From Lachnospiraceae bacterium (GTDB lineage Bacteria; Bacillota; Clostridia; Lachnospirales; Lachnospiraceae), in the NCBI GenBank assembly GCA_017473905.1, contig JAFUJA010000016.1:1-62154 (forward strand): a stretch of DNA of 62,154 nt. The letters run 5' to 3'. Of the stretch, positions 17,015 to 25,617 are shown one piece after another. A program made the position numbers and the translations under genes. Within the stretch, counting starts at the first letter, position 1, and each line of letters opens with the position of its first letter. The notes under the pieces are model-generated. The model was not told the DNA's origin. It worked only from the letters and a program-made list of their open reading frames with translations, and made no database searches.

Positions 17015-17545
17015 TTATTTTATATGAATCTGGCACATTTTCATGGTAGTAAGTGCCGCCTCGTTGCTTTCCGGTGTTACTGCCGCCACACAGGAAGAAT
17101 CCAGTGAAATGGGCAGTTCCGGATAATTCGCTTTTAAAAGGAGAGCGTTGGATACCACACAGATATCCGTACAAAGCCCCACAAGTTCCACGGTGCACTC
17201 CGTCGCTTTGCAGTCTTCTCCGATTAATGCTGCCAGCTGTACGGAACCGAAGGTAGGCTTCTCTACCCTTACCACGGGACAGGCAACCTTACTGAGGGCT
17301 GCCTCCACTTCTCCATTTAATTCCCAGCCCTTGCTGCCTTTGATACAATGGGGCACGGGAAGATTTTTGCCTTCGGAGGTTTCCATGTAATTCTCTCCGT
17401 GGGTATCGTAGGTTACGTAGATTTTATCCCAGTTACCGTCCGTAATTTTAGATGCCACGCCGGGAACAATACTTACCGCTTCCTTTGTTCCCAAAGCCAT
17501 GTCAATAAAATCGTTTTGCATATCGATTACAATCAGAATTTTCAT
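17015..17545 (-). CDS. Isochorismatase-like cysteine hydrolase, nicotinamidase-like
   Basis: Family members hydrolyse nicotinamide to nicotinate for NAD salvage, among other amide substrates. At 176 residues the catalytic triad can be placed as Asp in IVIDMQNDFID (about 8-10), Lys in RVEKPTFGS (about 95) and Cys in LVGLCTDICVVSN (about 131). The usual metal-site histidine pattern is partly visible in DTHGENYMET. AAGGAGG precedes ATG 17545, 11 bp after the RlmI-like gene. Nicotinamidase is the best guess, but the exact substrate is not proven. Confidence 0.8.
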   Translation of the reverse strand: MKILIVIDMQNDFIDMALGTKEAVSIVPGVASKITDGNWDKIYVTYDTHGENYMETSEGKNLPVPHCIKGSKGWELNGEVEAALSKVACPVVRVEKPTFGSVQLAALIGEDCKATECTVELVGLCTDICVVSNALLLKANYPELPISLDSSCVAAVTPESNEAALTTMKMCQIHIK

Positions 17546-17556
17546 AAAAGACCTCC

Positions 17557-18759
17557 TTAGAATTCCTCACACACCTGAAACACATAGAACTTCAAATAAT
17601 ACGACTCCTGCGCCGCCCACAGAATCGGATGATCCGGAGACTGGGTCTTAAATTCCACCTGACGCAGGCGCTTATGCACCATATTTGCCGCCTGATGGAT
17701 GGTTTCCGTGAACAATTCATAGGTCATAAAATGGGAGCAGGAGCAGGTAGCAAGATAGACCCCGTCCTTTACCAGCTTCATGGCACGAAGGTTGATTTCA
17801 CGATAACCCTTGATTGCATTCTTCACGGAAGCTCTCGACTTGGTAAAGGCAGGCGGGTCTAAGATAACCACGTCAAACTTCTCTCCCTTTTCTTCCAGTT
17901 CCGGCAGCAAATCAAAAATATTCGCCGCCTTAAAATGTACTGTATCCTCAAGACCGTTTAACTTGGCATTCTCCGTAGCCTGCGCCACCGCAAGGTCTGA
18001 CACATCAATTCCGGTTACTTCCTTTGCCCCGGCAATTCCCGCATTCAAAGCAAAGGAACCGGTATGGGTACAACAGTCCAAAACCCTTGCATCTTTACAA
18101 AGTTTCTGAATGGCGAGGCGGTTATATTTCTGATCCAGAAAGAAGCCCGTCTTCTGTCCGTCCTTAATGTCTACCCAATATTTTACACCATTTTCCACAA
18201 TCTGTACCGTGGTATCAAATTCCTCGCCGATAAAACCTTTCTCCTGGGGAAGACCTTCTTTTACACGTTCCTTGGCATCGCTTCGCTCATATACGCCTCG
18301 GATGATAATACCGTCCTCGGCAAGAACTTTTTTCATGCCATCCACAATGGCAAGCTTCCATTTATCGATGCCCAGAGACAACGACTGTACCACCAGCACG
18401 TCTTCAAATTTATCCATCACAAATCCGGGGAGAAAATCTGCCTCTCCGAAAATCAGTCTGCAACTGGAAGTATCCACGGTTTTTTTACGGTATTCCCATG
18501 CATTTTTTGCTCTTTTATAAAAGAATTCCTCATCGATAACCGCTTCCGGATTACGGGTCAGCATACGGACACGAATCTTGGAATTTACGTTTATCACGCC
18601 CTGTCCCATGGGATAGCCGTCAAAATCCGCCACGGATACAACATCCCCGTTTTCAAACTTCCCCTCAACCCGGGCAATTTCATTGTCAAAAACCCAGAGA
18701 CTGCCTGCTTTTAAGCTGCGGCCTTCTCCTTTTTTAAGAGTAATGATTGCAGAATTCAT
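17557..18759 (-). CDS. Class I SAM-dependent rRNA methyltransferase, RlmI/RlmK-like
   Basis: Cytosine-C5-type 23S rRNA methyltransferase family. At 400 residues it has an N-terminal PUA domain (about 1-75, LKKGEGRSLKAGSLWVFDNEI), a linker fold, then a Rossmann methyltransferase from about 180 with VLDCCTHTGSFALNAG (SAM binding), DPPAFTKS and CSCSHF. The position methylated is not deducible. AAAGGAG lies six bases before the start. It is between the permease and the nicotinamidase-like gene. Confidence 0.9.
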   Translation of the reverse strand: MNSAIITLKKGEGRSLKAGSLWVFDNEIARVEGKFENGDVVSVADFDGYPMGQGVINVNSKIRVRMLTRNPEAVIDEEFFYKRAKNAWEYRKKTVDTSSCRLIFGEADFLPGFVMDKFEDVLVVQSLSLGIDKWKLAIVDGMKKVLAEDGIIIRGVYERSDAKERVKEGLPQEKGFIGEEFDTTVQIVENGVKYWVDIKDGQKTGFFLDQKYNRLAIQKLCKDARVLDCCTHTGSFALNAGIAGAKEVTGIDVSDLAVAQATENAKLNGLEDTVHFKAANIFDLLPELEEKGEKFDVVILDPPAFTKSRASVKNAIKGYREINLRAMKLVKDGVYLATCSCSHFMTYELFTETIHQAANMVHKRLRQVEFKTQSPDHPILWAAQESYYLKFYVFQVCEEF

Positions 18760-18830
18760 TTGTTCTCCTTTATCTTTCTTTATAATTACTATCAGTCATG
18801 TTACTCATTATAAAACATGTTTTTACGCTT

Positions 18831-19997
18831 TTACTTCCAGCCAAAAACCACTACCAGCACCACAAACAATGCCAGCAGACCAAAATTATACAACGAAAAC
18901 CAGCCCATATATTTGCCGCACTTCGCTTCCCCGCGGTTAGCATATATTTTATAAGAAATCAGGCTCGCCATGGAGGCAATCAGGGTTCCCAATCCTCCCA
19001 TATTCACACCCCAGAGAAGCCCTTTGATATCTGTGGAGAATTCCGCCAGAAGCATTGCCGCAGGCACATTACTAAACACCTGGGATGCTGCAATTCCCAC
19101 CAGAATCTCACGTCCTGCCAGAAGCTTCTCCAACAGGATTCTTACACTTTCTATCTGTCCGAGATTCCCGATAAAAACAAAGAATGCAATAAAGGTAAGC
19201 AACAACATATAATCCACTTTGGCAAATATTTTACGGTCAAAAATAAGAAGTGCTATCACTACAATCCCCAACACAACCAGGTAATGCAGCACATGAAATA
19301 CTTCAAGGAGACACACCGCAAAAAGTAAAATATACATTACCATTTTACCTACGGGAAGCTTAGGTTTTACATTTACCTCTTCAGGTCCGATCAATTCTCC
19401 CTGTGCTTCATCAATCTCCCTTGCGGACTGTCCTCCGACTTTTAACTTTTCTCCCGAAGTTGCAAGGGAAAGTCCCACAATCGCAACAAGCGAAACTGCC
19501 GCAACGGGAAGCATATCCCACATAAAAGCCATTGCTTCATATCCACCGAAGCCGTACAGATACAGATTCTGGGGATTTCCGATGGGGGTAAGACAGCTTC
19601 CTAAATTCGCTGCAATGGTTTCGATGACTACAGCCCGAATCACGTCTCCCTCTTTTTGCCCTTTCAGCATCAATACTGTAAGAGGCACGAAGGTAATCAG
19701 TGCCACATCGTTGGTAATCAGCATTGCACTGAAAAAACACACCAGCGAAAGAAGCAGAGTCAGACTCCGAACAGTGGATACTTTACGACTCAACACGGCA
19801 GCAATCCGGTCAAAAAACCCCATCTCCTTTAAGCCGGCAACAACCGCCATCAGGCAGAATAGGAGGCAGAGTACCTTGGTATCAATATAGGTAACGTATG
19901 CCTCGCAGGGTGGAACAATGATTATGGATACTACCATAAGCACCGCCGCGATGCATAGCACCGGCTCTTTTTTCATAAATCCTGTTATTTTTTTCAT
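18831..19997 (-). CDS. SLC13/ArsB-NhaD-type anion permease
   Basis: Inner-membrane transporter of the citrate/anion (CitM, DASS-like) group. The 388-residue protein has about ten or eleven hydrophobic segments. The characteristic motif MLITNDVALITFVPLTVLML lies near 93-112, and SCLTPIGNPQNLYLYGFGG lies near 138-156; these repeats form the substrate and sodium site in the family. A hydrophilic loop near 185-215 contains GQSAREIDEAQGEL. The substrate cannot be named. It lies 50 bp behind the radical SAM gene. Confidence 0.85.
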   Translation of the reverse strand: MKKITGFMKKEPVLCIAAVLMVVSIIIVPPCEAYVTYIDTKVLCLLFCLMAVVAGLKEMGFFDRIAAVLSRKVSTVRSLTLLLSLVCFFSAMLITNDVALITFVPLTVLMLKGQKEGDVIRAVVIETIAANLGSCLTPIGNPQNLYLYGFGGYEAMAFMWDMLPVAAVSLVAIVGLSLATSGEKLKVGGQSAREIDEAQGELIGPEEVNVKPKLPVGKMVMYILLFAVCLLEVFHVLHYLVVLGIVVIALLIFDRKIFAKVDYMLLLTFIAFFVFIGNLGQIESVRILLEKLLAGREILVGIAASQVFSNVPAAMLLAEFSTDIKGLLWGVNMGGLGTLIASMASLISYKIYANRGEAKCGKYMGWFSLYNFGLLALFVVLVVVFGWK

Positions 19998-20047
19998 CTA
20001 AACTCCAATTTATTTTAAATACTTGTTTCCGATTCGGACTAAGGATT

Positions 20048-20935
20048 TTATACTCCTTCAAAATCAAAGTCCGGAATAAAACTTTCCTTGGCAGTGTCCC
20101 CCACCTGGATAAAAGCATTGGTAATACCCTTCTCCATCACATAATCCAGCAGTCTGTTATACTCCCGTGCCGTAACCTTGCGGTTTAATTCCGTATGCTT
20201 CTCCTGGGTAATACAGGGCGTAAACTGGTTCATCAGACTGAAATACACCTTATCCCCATAAGTTTCATACACATAATCTACCACGCCTTTGGCATTTCCC
20301 ACTCCAAGGGGCAGTAGCAGATGACGCACTACCATCCCTTTACGAAGCATGCCCCGTTCGTCGGTCTGCACTTCTCCTACCTGACGGAACATCTCTGCCA
20401 AAGCTGCCTTTGCCCGTTCCGGATAATCCTCCGCATGGGAATATGCCTGCGCCTTCTTTTTGTCCATATATTTGAAATCCGGCAGATAAATATCCACCAG
20501 TCCTTCTAAAAGCTTAAGGCTTTCCGGCAACTCATATCCCGAAGAATTGTATACAACGGGAATGGTAAGGCCGGATTTTTTAGCCTCTAAAAGGCTCTCT
20601 CTGATTCCTGATATAAAGTGGGCACCGGTCACAAGATTGATATTGTTTGCCCCCTGCGCCTGTAATTCCAGATAAATTTCCGCAAGGCGGGATACGGACA
20701 CTTCCTTTCCCTTCCTGCCCAGGGCAATTTCCCGGTTCTGGCAGTAAATACAGCGCAGATTACATCCGCTGAAAAATACCGCACCGGAACCTTCCTTGCC
20801 ACTGATAAAAGGTTCTTCCCAAAAATGCAGGGCAGCCCTGGAAATCCGAATTGTTTCCTTTTCACCACAAAAGCCCAATTCTCCGTCTGTGCGATTGCAC
20901 AGACAGTTCCTCGGGCATAAAGTACATTCTTTCAT
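20048..20935 (-). CDS. Radical SAM protein, PflA/PflX-like
   Basis: Iron-sulfur enzyme of 295 residues related to pyruvate formate-lyase activating enzymes. An N-terminal Cys cluster (CTLCPRNCLCNR, about 4-15) precedes the radical SAM motif CNLRCIYCQN near 54-63. GGEP-type residues are less clear, and the rest resembles the uncharacterised PflX group (DIYLPDFKYMDKKKA). The start is the ATG before KECTLCPRN; only a weak GGA site lies upstream. No glycyl-radical enzyme lies nearby, so the target is unknown. Confidence 0.85.
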   Translation of the reverse strand: MKECTLCPRNCLCNRTDGELGFCGEKETIRISRAALHFWEEPFISGKEGSGAVFFSGCNLRCIYCQNREIALGRKGKEVSVSRLAEIYLELQAQGANNINLVTGAHFISGIRESLLEAKKSGLTIPVVYNSSGYELPESLKLLEGLVDIYLPDFKYMDKKKAQAYSHAEDYPERAKAALAEMFRQVGEVQTDERGMLRKGMVVRHLLLPLGVGNAKGVVDYVYETYGDKVYFSLMNQFTPCITQEKHTELNRKVTAREYNRLLDYVMEKGITNAFIQVGDTAKESFIPDFDFEGV

Positions 20936-20964
20936 ATCAAATTATCCAACATTTCTTCATTATC

Positions 20965-21777
20965 CTACTGTGTAATGTAATCAAGCATTGCCTTACGCGC
21001 ACGTTCGGATAACTCTGCTGTTCTTCCCTTTTCTACTTCTTCCACGGGAATTACATCAACAATTTTTACATCAATACGTGTGCTCTTCCATGGGAAGTTT
21101 TTCTTAACCATTCCCGCATTTTTCATTGCCACGACAACAATAGGCACCTTTGCCTTGGTAGCAATTTTAAAAGCACCGTTTTTAAATTCCAAAAGAGGCT
21201 CTTCCGTACGGTTTCTGGTCCCTTCCGGAAAAATCGCCACATTGGTCACGTCATTTTTTAAGTATTCTGCTGCCTTGTTAATGGTAACAAGGGCATTCTT
21301 CGGATTGTCCCTGTCAATTGCCATAAAACCTGCCCTGTGCATAAAAGCACCGGCAATGGGGAGGCTGAAATTCTCCGGCTTGGAGACAAATACCAGATTG
21401 TTATGACTGAACTTGGTAATACAGATAATCGGGTCAAAATTGGAGCGATGATTTGCAACGATGAGAAATCTTTCGTTCTTAGGTAAGCGTTCCTTCCCTT
21501 CGATATGCACTCTCGAACGGGAGAAAAACAATAGCATCGCCATGGTTTCATGCACAATATATGCATGGAATTTACTGGGCTTCGTAACTTCTTTTTTCTT
21601 ATCAATAAAAAGAGAAATAACGTAAATGAAAATAACATATGTGGCAACCAGCCCCACATAAAAGCCCAAAAACATGCCAATGATAATAAAAATGTGATAC
21701 CAGGCCGTATATAACTGCAACGCAAATGTCAAACCGGCAGTAAACAGAATTGCCAGTATCAGAATAATGTATAACAT
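20965..21777 (-). CDS. plsC: 1-acyl-sn-glycerol-3-phosphate acyltransferase
   Basis: Adds the second acyl chain to lysophosphatidate to make phosphatidate at the inner membrane face. The 270 residues contain two N-terminal membrane helices (about 1-23 and 28-60), the catalytic NHRSNFD (HX4D) near 108-114 and the substrate motif FPEGTRNRTEE near 183-193. AAGGGG lies before ATG 21777. It lies between argC and the radical SAM gene with 16 and 29 bp gaps, in the long minus-strand run. Confidence 0.92.
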   Translation of the reverse strand: MLYIILILAILFTAGLTFALQLYTAWYHIFIIIGMFLGFYVGLVATYVIFIYVISLFIDKKKEVTKPSKFHAYIVHETMAMLLFFSRSRVHIEGKERLPKNERFLIVANHRSNFDPIICITKFSHNNLVFVSKPENFSLPIAGAFMHRAGFMAIDRDNPKNALVTINKAAEYLKNDVTNVAIFPEGTRNRTEEPLLEFKNGAFKIATKAKVPIVVVAMKNAGMVKKNFPWKSTRIDVKIVDVIPVEEVEKGRTAELSERARKAMLDYITQ

Positions 21778-21793
21778 AGGTGACCCCTTTTCT

Positions 21794-22741
21794 TTAGATA
21801 TTTAACCCTGTGGTTTCGTCTGTACCGAGTAAAATGTTCATGCACTGGATTGCGGCGCCCGAAGCACCCTTGCCCAAATTATCGAACTGGGAAGAAAGTA
21901 CGAATCTTTCTTCATTACCGGTTATGTAAATCCTCAAGCCATCCCAGCCGGAACATTCATTTCCGGGAAGCATATTGGCTGTTTCTTCCTCACTGCCTAA
22001 CGGCATAACCTTAATAAAAGGCTCGTTTTTATAATATTCGTTGAAATAATTCCAAAGCTCTTCCAACGTGATTTTCTTTGTAAAATAATCTGCATACAAA
22101 GGAACGGAAACTACCATACCGCTGTAGTAATCCGCAATAATGGGAGAAAAAAGAGGTTTGCGACTCAGTCCCGTAATTGCCTGCATTTCTTTTAAATGCT
22201 TGTGATTCTGAGAAAGCGCGTACTCTCTGGGAGCATCATACATCTTTTCCCTGTTTTCGTCCTCATAAACCGCGATAACCTTTTTACCTGCACCGCTGTA
22301 TCCGGAAATACCGAAGGAAGAAACGGGACAGTCCGCATCAATTAATTTGCCTGCAGTCAAAGGATATACAAGGGAGATAAAACCTGTGGCATAGCAGCCC
22401 GGAACCGCAATACGTTTTCCGTTACGAATTCCCTCTCTGTGTGCAGGGGAAAGCTCCGGAAAACCGTATGACCAGCCTTCAAGTGTACGGTGCGCGGTAG
22501 ATGTATCGATAATTACCACATTTTCATTTTCAACCAGACCTACGGATTCTATGGATGCCGCATCCGGCAGACACAGAAACGTAATGTCTGATGCATTAAT
22601 CATTTTCTTTCTTTCTTCCGGATCCTTACGTAATTCCGGATCAATTGTGAGAAGTTCAATATCATCTCTTCCCTGAAATCTTTCATGGATACGAAGACCT
22701 GTGGTTCCTTCGCTTCCTTCAATGTAAATTTTCTTTTTCAT
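21794..22741 (-). CDS. argC: N-acetyl-gamma-glutamyl-phosphate reductase
   Basis: NADPH-dependent reduction of N-acetylglutamyl phosphate to the semialdehyde in arginine synthesis. At 315 residues it is the shorter ArgC type. It has N-terminal IEGSEGTTGLRIHERFQGRD, the catalytic Cys in AVPGCYATGF (about 117), and the substrate loop SGYSGAGKK. AGAAGGAAC precedes ATG 22741. No other arginine genes accompany it here, so it is an isolated member of the pathway in this window. Confidence 0.93.
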   Translation of the reverse strand: MKKKIYIEGSEGTTGLRIHERFQGRDDIELLTIDPELRKDPEERKKMINASDITFLCLPDAASIESVGLVENENVVIIDTSTAHRTLEGWSYGFPELSPAHREGIRNGKRIAVPGCYATGFISLVYPLTAGKLIDADCPVSSFGISGYSGAGKKVIAVYEDENREKMYDAPREYALSQNHKHLKEMQAITGLSRKPLFSPIIADYYSGMVVSVPLYADYFTKKITLEELWNYFNEYYKNEPFIKVMPLGSEEETANMLPGNECSGWDGLRIYITGNEERFVLSSQFDNLGKGASGAAIQCMNILLGTDETTGLNI

Positions 22742-22789
22742 AAAAGTTCCTTCTTTTTTACTTTATCCTTCTATTTTATTGCTTTTCTG

Positions 22790-24181
22790 CTATTTTCGCA
22801 AGCCTTTCGGATAATGATTCTTAATCTGTCCGTTGCTTGCCTTTCCCCAGCCGACGGAAAACCCGTCCAGAGTCACCAGACACCAGCCTTTTTCCGATTC
22901 TGCGCGGAGGGATTCCCCTCTTATGTAAGCAGCAGCTTCCGGTCCGTTTCCCGGAATAACCACACTTCGCTTTACCTCCTCCGGCTTTAATGCAAGCGCC
23001 AGAGAATGAGAGGGTTCAAAGCGGTCTTTTATAAAAGTGCCCAGATGCAGTCCGGGGCGTAATACCTTATGTCCGTCCGTAGAAAAAGTTCCCGGCAAAA
23101 GATACAGATTTTCACCGAAGCAGATTAACTCCCCTTCCGGTGCCTTTACCAAAGTATCTTTTACAAACTCTTCGTAAATTGCCCTGCTCTTTTTATCCGG
23201 AGTTTTCCCGCTGTTTCTGTTCTTTTTGCTTCCTTCTGGAAACTCTCCTCCCCGCTCTCCTTTTTTATATAAAAGAGCGGCAAAATGCCCTTCTCCTTTT
23301 AAAAGATGGGGCCAGAGGCGGACTGTTTTGCCTATGGCATCCTTCATTTCGGAGGACAGCTCCCCACTGCACCACTCCGGTCTTCCCGGAGACAAATGCC
23401 CTGCCGTATCCGGAGACACAACGGTAAAATCCGGATACGTTTCCAAAAGCCATTTTATGTTTTCTTCGTTTTCGGCAGGAGAAAATGTGCAGGTGGAATA
23501 CACAAGTCTTCCCCCGGGGCGGACCATTTTAACGGCTTCGGATAAAATCTCTCTTTGCCGCACCGCACACATTTCCACATTTTCTTCGCTCCACTGCCGG
23601 ATTGCTTCTTCATCCTTACGGAACATCCCTTCTCCTGAGCAGGGGGCATCCACCACCACGCAGTCAAAAAATCCAAACAGTCTGCCGGAGAGTCCGTCCG
23701 GGGTCTCGTTGGTTACGATGGCATTCCGGACCCCCATCCGCTCTATATTCTGGGATAAAATTTTACATCGGGCAGGATGAATCTCATTGGCAATCAGTAA
23801 CCCTTCTCCCGCAAGAGAAGCTGCAAGGGCAGTACTTTTTCCGCCGGGAGCCCCGCACAAATCCAGGACTTTTTCTCCCTTTTTTACATTTGCGATTGCT
23901 GCCACAGACATGGCAGAAGGCTCCTGCAGATAATAAAGTCCCGCCTCATGGAAGGGATGTTTTCCGGGTCGTTTCGTACTGTCATAATAAAAACCTTCTT
24001 CCGCCCAGGGAACCGGCTCCAAGTCAAAATCCGTCAACTCCGAAAGTTTCTCTTTATTTATTTTTAACGTATTCACTCTCAGGCCGCCCTTGGGTTCTTC
24101 TTCATAGGACTTTATAAAAGCATCGTATTCCGGTCCGAGAAGTTTCGCCATGCGGCTTGTAAATGCCTGTGGGAGTAACAT
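22790..24181 (-). CDS. 16S rRNA (cytosine-C5) methyltransferase, RsmF/RsmB family
   Basis: Forms m5C in 16S rRNA. At 463 residues it has an N-terminal RNA-binding part, the SAM motif VLDLCGAPGGKSTALA near 104-119, and the two catalytic cysteines in VVDAPCSGEGMFRKD (about 177) and VYSTCTFSPAENE (about 228). A Lys/Glu-rich insert (about 315-335) precedes an RsmF-type C-terminal domain (about 390-463) ending WGKASNGQIKNHYPKGLR. AAAAGGAG sits before the start, and the gene follows the thioesterase by 12 bp. Confidence 0.93.
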   Translation of the reverse strand: MLLPQAFTSRMAKLLGPEYDAFIKSYEEEPKGGLRVNTLKINKEKLSELTDFDLEPVPWAEEGFYYDSTKRPGKHPFHEAGLYYLQEPSAMSVAAIANVKKGEKVLDLCGAPGGKSTALAASLAGEGLLIANEIHPARCKILSQNIERMGVRNAIVTNETPDGLSGRLFGFFDCVVVDAPCSGEGMFRKDEEAIRQWSEENVEMCAVRQREILSEAVKMVRPGGRLVYSTCTFSPAENEENIKWLLETYPDFTVVSPDTAGHLSPGRPEWCSGELSSEMKDAIGKTVRLWPHLLKGEGHFAALLYKKGERGGEFPEGSKKNRNSGKTPDKKSRAIYEEFVKDTLVKAPEGELICFGENLYLLPGTFSTDGHKVLRPGLHLGTFIKDRFEPSHSLALALKPEEVKRSVVIPGNGPEAAAYIRGESLRAESEKGWCLVTLDGFSVGWGKASNGQIKNHYPKGLRK

Positions 24182-24193
24182 GTTTTTCTCCTT

Positions 24194-24604
24194 TTATGCG
24201 TTGTATTTTACCTTGTAGCCGGTAAAACTTACCGTAGTAAGAAGGTTGTTTTTTTCGTCTTTAATATCTACTCTGTAAAAGCAGGTGCTTCTGCCGTCTT
24301 TTATGCAATTTGCCTCTGCAATCAGATATTCGCCCCTTGCAGCGGAATGAAAATCAATATTAGCGCTTAAGGATACCGCACCCGGCTCCTGCCAGTTGGA
24401 AGCAACCGCAAAGGTAAAATCAGCCAGGGTGAAATAGATTCCTCCCATAACACCTCCCATGGCATTTCTGTGCATATCCTCAATTTTTACGCTGCACTTT
24501 GCATAATGATCCCCGACAGCCTCAATTCTGGCACCGGATACCATAGCGTATTTGTCATTTGCAAAAAACTCTCTTACCTGTTCCAGAGTTTCCAATTTCT
24601 GCAT
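24194..24604 (-). CDS. PaaI-family hotdog thioesterase
   Basis: A 136-residue single-domain hotdog protein, probably hydrolysing an acyl-CoA. The signature is HRNAMGGVMGGIYFTLADFT near 45-64, with the catalytic Asp in LADFTFAVASN. The remaining strands include SLSANIDFHSAARGEYLIAE, typical of PaaI-type enzymes. GAAAGGAG lies in front of ATG 24604. It is between the lipoprotein and rsmF genes. The substrate is not identifiable. Confidence 0.88.
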   Translation of the reverse strand: MQKLETLEQVREFFANDKYAMVSGARIEAVGDHYAKCSVKIEDMHRNAMGGVMGGIYFTLADFTFAVASNWQEPGAVSLSANIDFHSAARGEYLIAEANCIKDGRSTCFYRVDIKDEKNNLLTTVSFTGYKVKYNA

Positions 24605-24637
24605 TTCCGTGCTCCTTTCCTCTTTACAATACGCACT

Positions 24638-25117
24638 TTACTGTCTCATAAAATAATCATAATCCGCATAATAATAAGTGCGTATGTAACCGTCTGTGGA
24701 GACAACAACAAACTCGCTTGTGGCAACTACATAATACACGTCATCTCCGTCTTCCTGCTCAATTCTGTGCAGGGCATCCGGATTATTTACAACCTTGTTT
24801 GCCGCTTCCAGATAATCCTCTGCGGAAGCAAATCCCATTTCTATGCCGTGCTTCTGATAATGCTCTTCCAGATATTCCGGCTTGCGGAAGGTATATTCCT
24901 GCGTAATGGTAATCTCTGCACCATACTGATCTTCCACCCGCTCAAAATCTTCTTCACGATGGTCATAATCTTCCACTACTTCCTGCGTAATATCCACATA
25001 CAGGTTCGGGTCCACATAAACGTCTTCCGTACCTGTAAAGAAATATTCACAACCGCAAAGCTGAAGCAACAACAACAGCATGATACCCAATAATACAGTT
25101 TTTTTCATTTTCTTCAT
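24638..25117 (-). CDS. Small lipoprotein with possible nuclease-like C-terminal module
   Basis: Of 159 residues, about 1-22 form a hydrophobic signal ending in LCGC, so Cys23 is the probable lipid anchor. An acidic Tyr-rich linker follows (VEDYDHREEDFERVEDQYGAE split by short hydrophobics). The C-terminal 80 residues carry FRKPEYLEEHYQKHGIEMGF, then NPDAL, EQEDGDDVYYV and STDGYIRTYY. This H-x-x-K-H ... S-T-D-G-Y-x-R-T-Y pattern recalls BECR-fold (barnase/EndoU/colicin E5/RelE) nuclease-like domains, but that match is from memory and not verified. It heads the long minus-strand run and has its own promoter. Confidence 0.75.
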   Translation of the reverse strand: MKKMKKTVLLGIMLLLLLQLCGCEYFFTGTEDVYVDPNLYVDITQEVVEDYDHREEDFERVEDQYGAEITITQEYTFRKPEYLEEHYQKHGIEMGFASAEDYLEAANKVVNNPDALHRIEQEDGDDVYYVVATSEFVVVSTDGYIRTYYYADYDYFMRQ

Positions 25118-25150
25118 ATGTTCTTTCCTCTTTTTTTCATATTTCCTCTT

Positions 25151-25179
25151 ATCTTAAAACAAGTTTTCCCTTCTTGCAA
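25151..25179 (-). promoter_or_regulatory. Promoter of the lipoprotein-led run
   Basis: On the minus strand TTGCAA (25174-25179), a spacer of 17 bp, and TAAGAT (25151-25156), about 30 bp ahead of the lipoprotein start at 25117. Confidence 0.65.
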
Positions 25180-25224
25180 GATTTTCATACAGAACAAAAA
25201 ATATGCGTAGAAATCTCCATTGCA

Positions 25225-25254
25225 TAAAAAAGGGGCAGTCCGAAAACCGCCCCT
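25225..25254 (-). terminator. Terminator after spoVG
   Basis: Stem with GGGGC cores (25231-25239 and 25246-25254, one G-U pair), followed by six T on the minus strand. It closes the glgC-glgD-spoVG stretch. Confidence 0.85.
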
Positions 25255-25302
25255 CATACTTTTATTTAACTATAACAATCTATTTTACCGATTGCACCGG
25301 TT

Positions 25303-25572
25303 TTACTCCTCCGATTCAGCCATCGCCTTTTCAAAGGCCAGGAGAATTTCCGACTGGAAATATTCTCTTATTTCGGCTTTAATGGGATGAGCAATGTCAC
25401 GGAACTCATTCTCTCCGTTCTTTTTACTCGGCATTGCAATAAACAACCCTTTTTCTCCCTCGATGATTTTGATGTCGTGTACCACGAACTCATCATCCAA
25501 TGTTACGGAAGCAACACCCCGCAACCTGCCTTCTCCGGGAACCTTACGAATACGAACATCAGTTATCTTCAT
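25303..25572 (-). CDS. spoVG: Septation / RNA-binding regulator SpoVG
   Basis: SpoVG is a small DNA/RNA-binding regulator that affects septation and sporulation in Bacillus and virulence genes elsewhere. The 89 residues include the invariant MKITDVRIRKVPGEGRLRG start, GLFIAMPSKK near 47-56 and FRDIAHPIKAEIRE near 62-75. AGGGAGG lies upstream of ATG 25572. It follows glgD by 45 bp and ends at a strong terminator, so it may be read through from the glg genes as well as from its own promoter. Confidence 0.97.
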   Translation of the reverse strand: MKITDVRIRKVPGEGRLRGVASVTLDDEFVVHDIKIIEGEKGLFIAMPSKKNGENEFRDIAHPIKAEIREYFQSEILLAFEKAMAESEE

Positions 25573-25617
25573 GCTATAGTCCCTCCCTTTTCAGATTATC
25601 ATATTTTTATGATAGTC

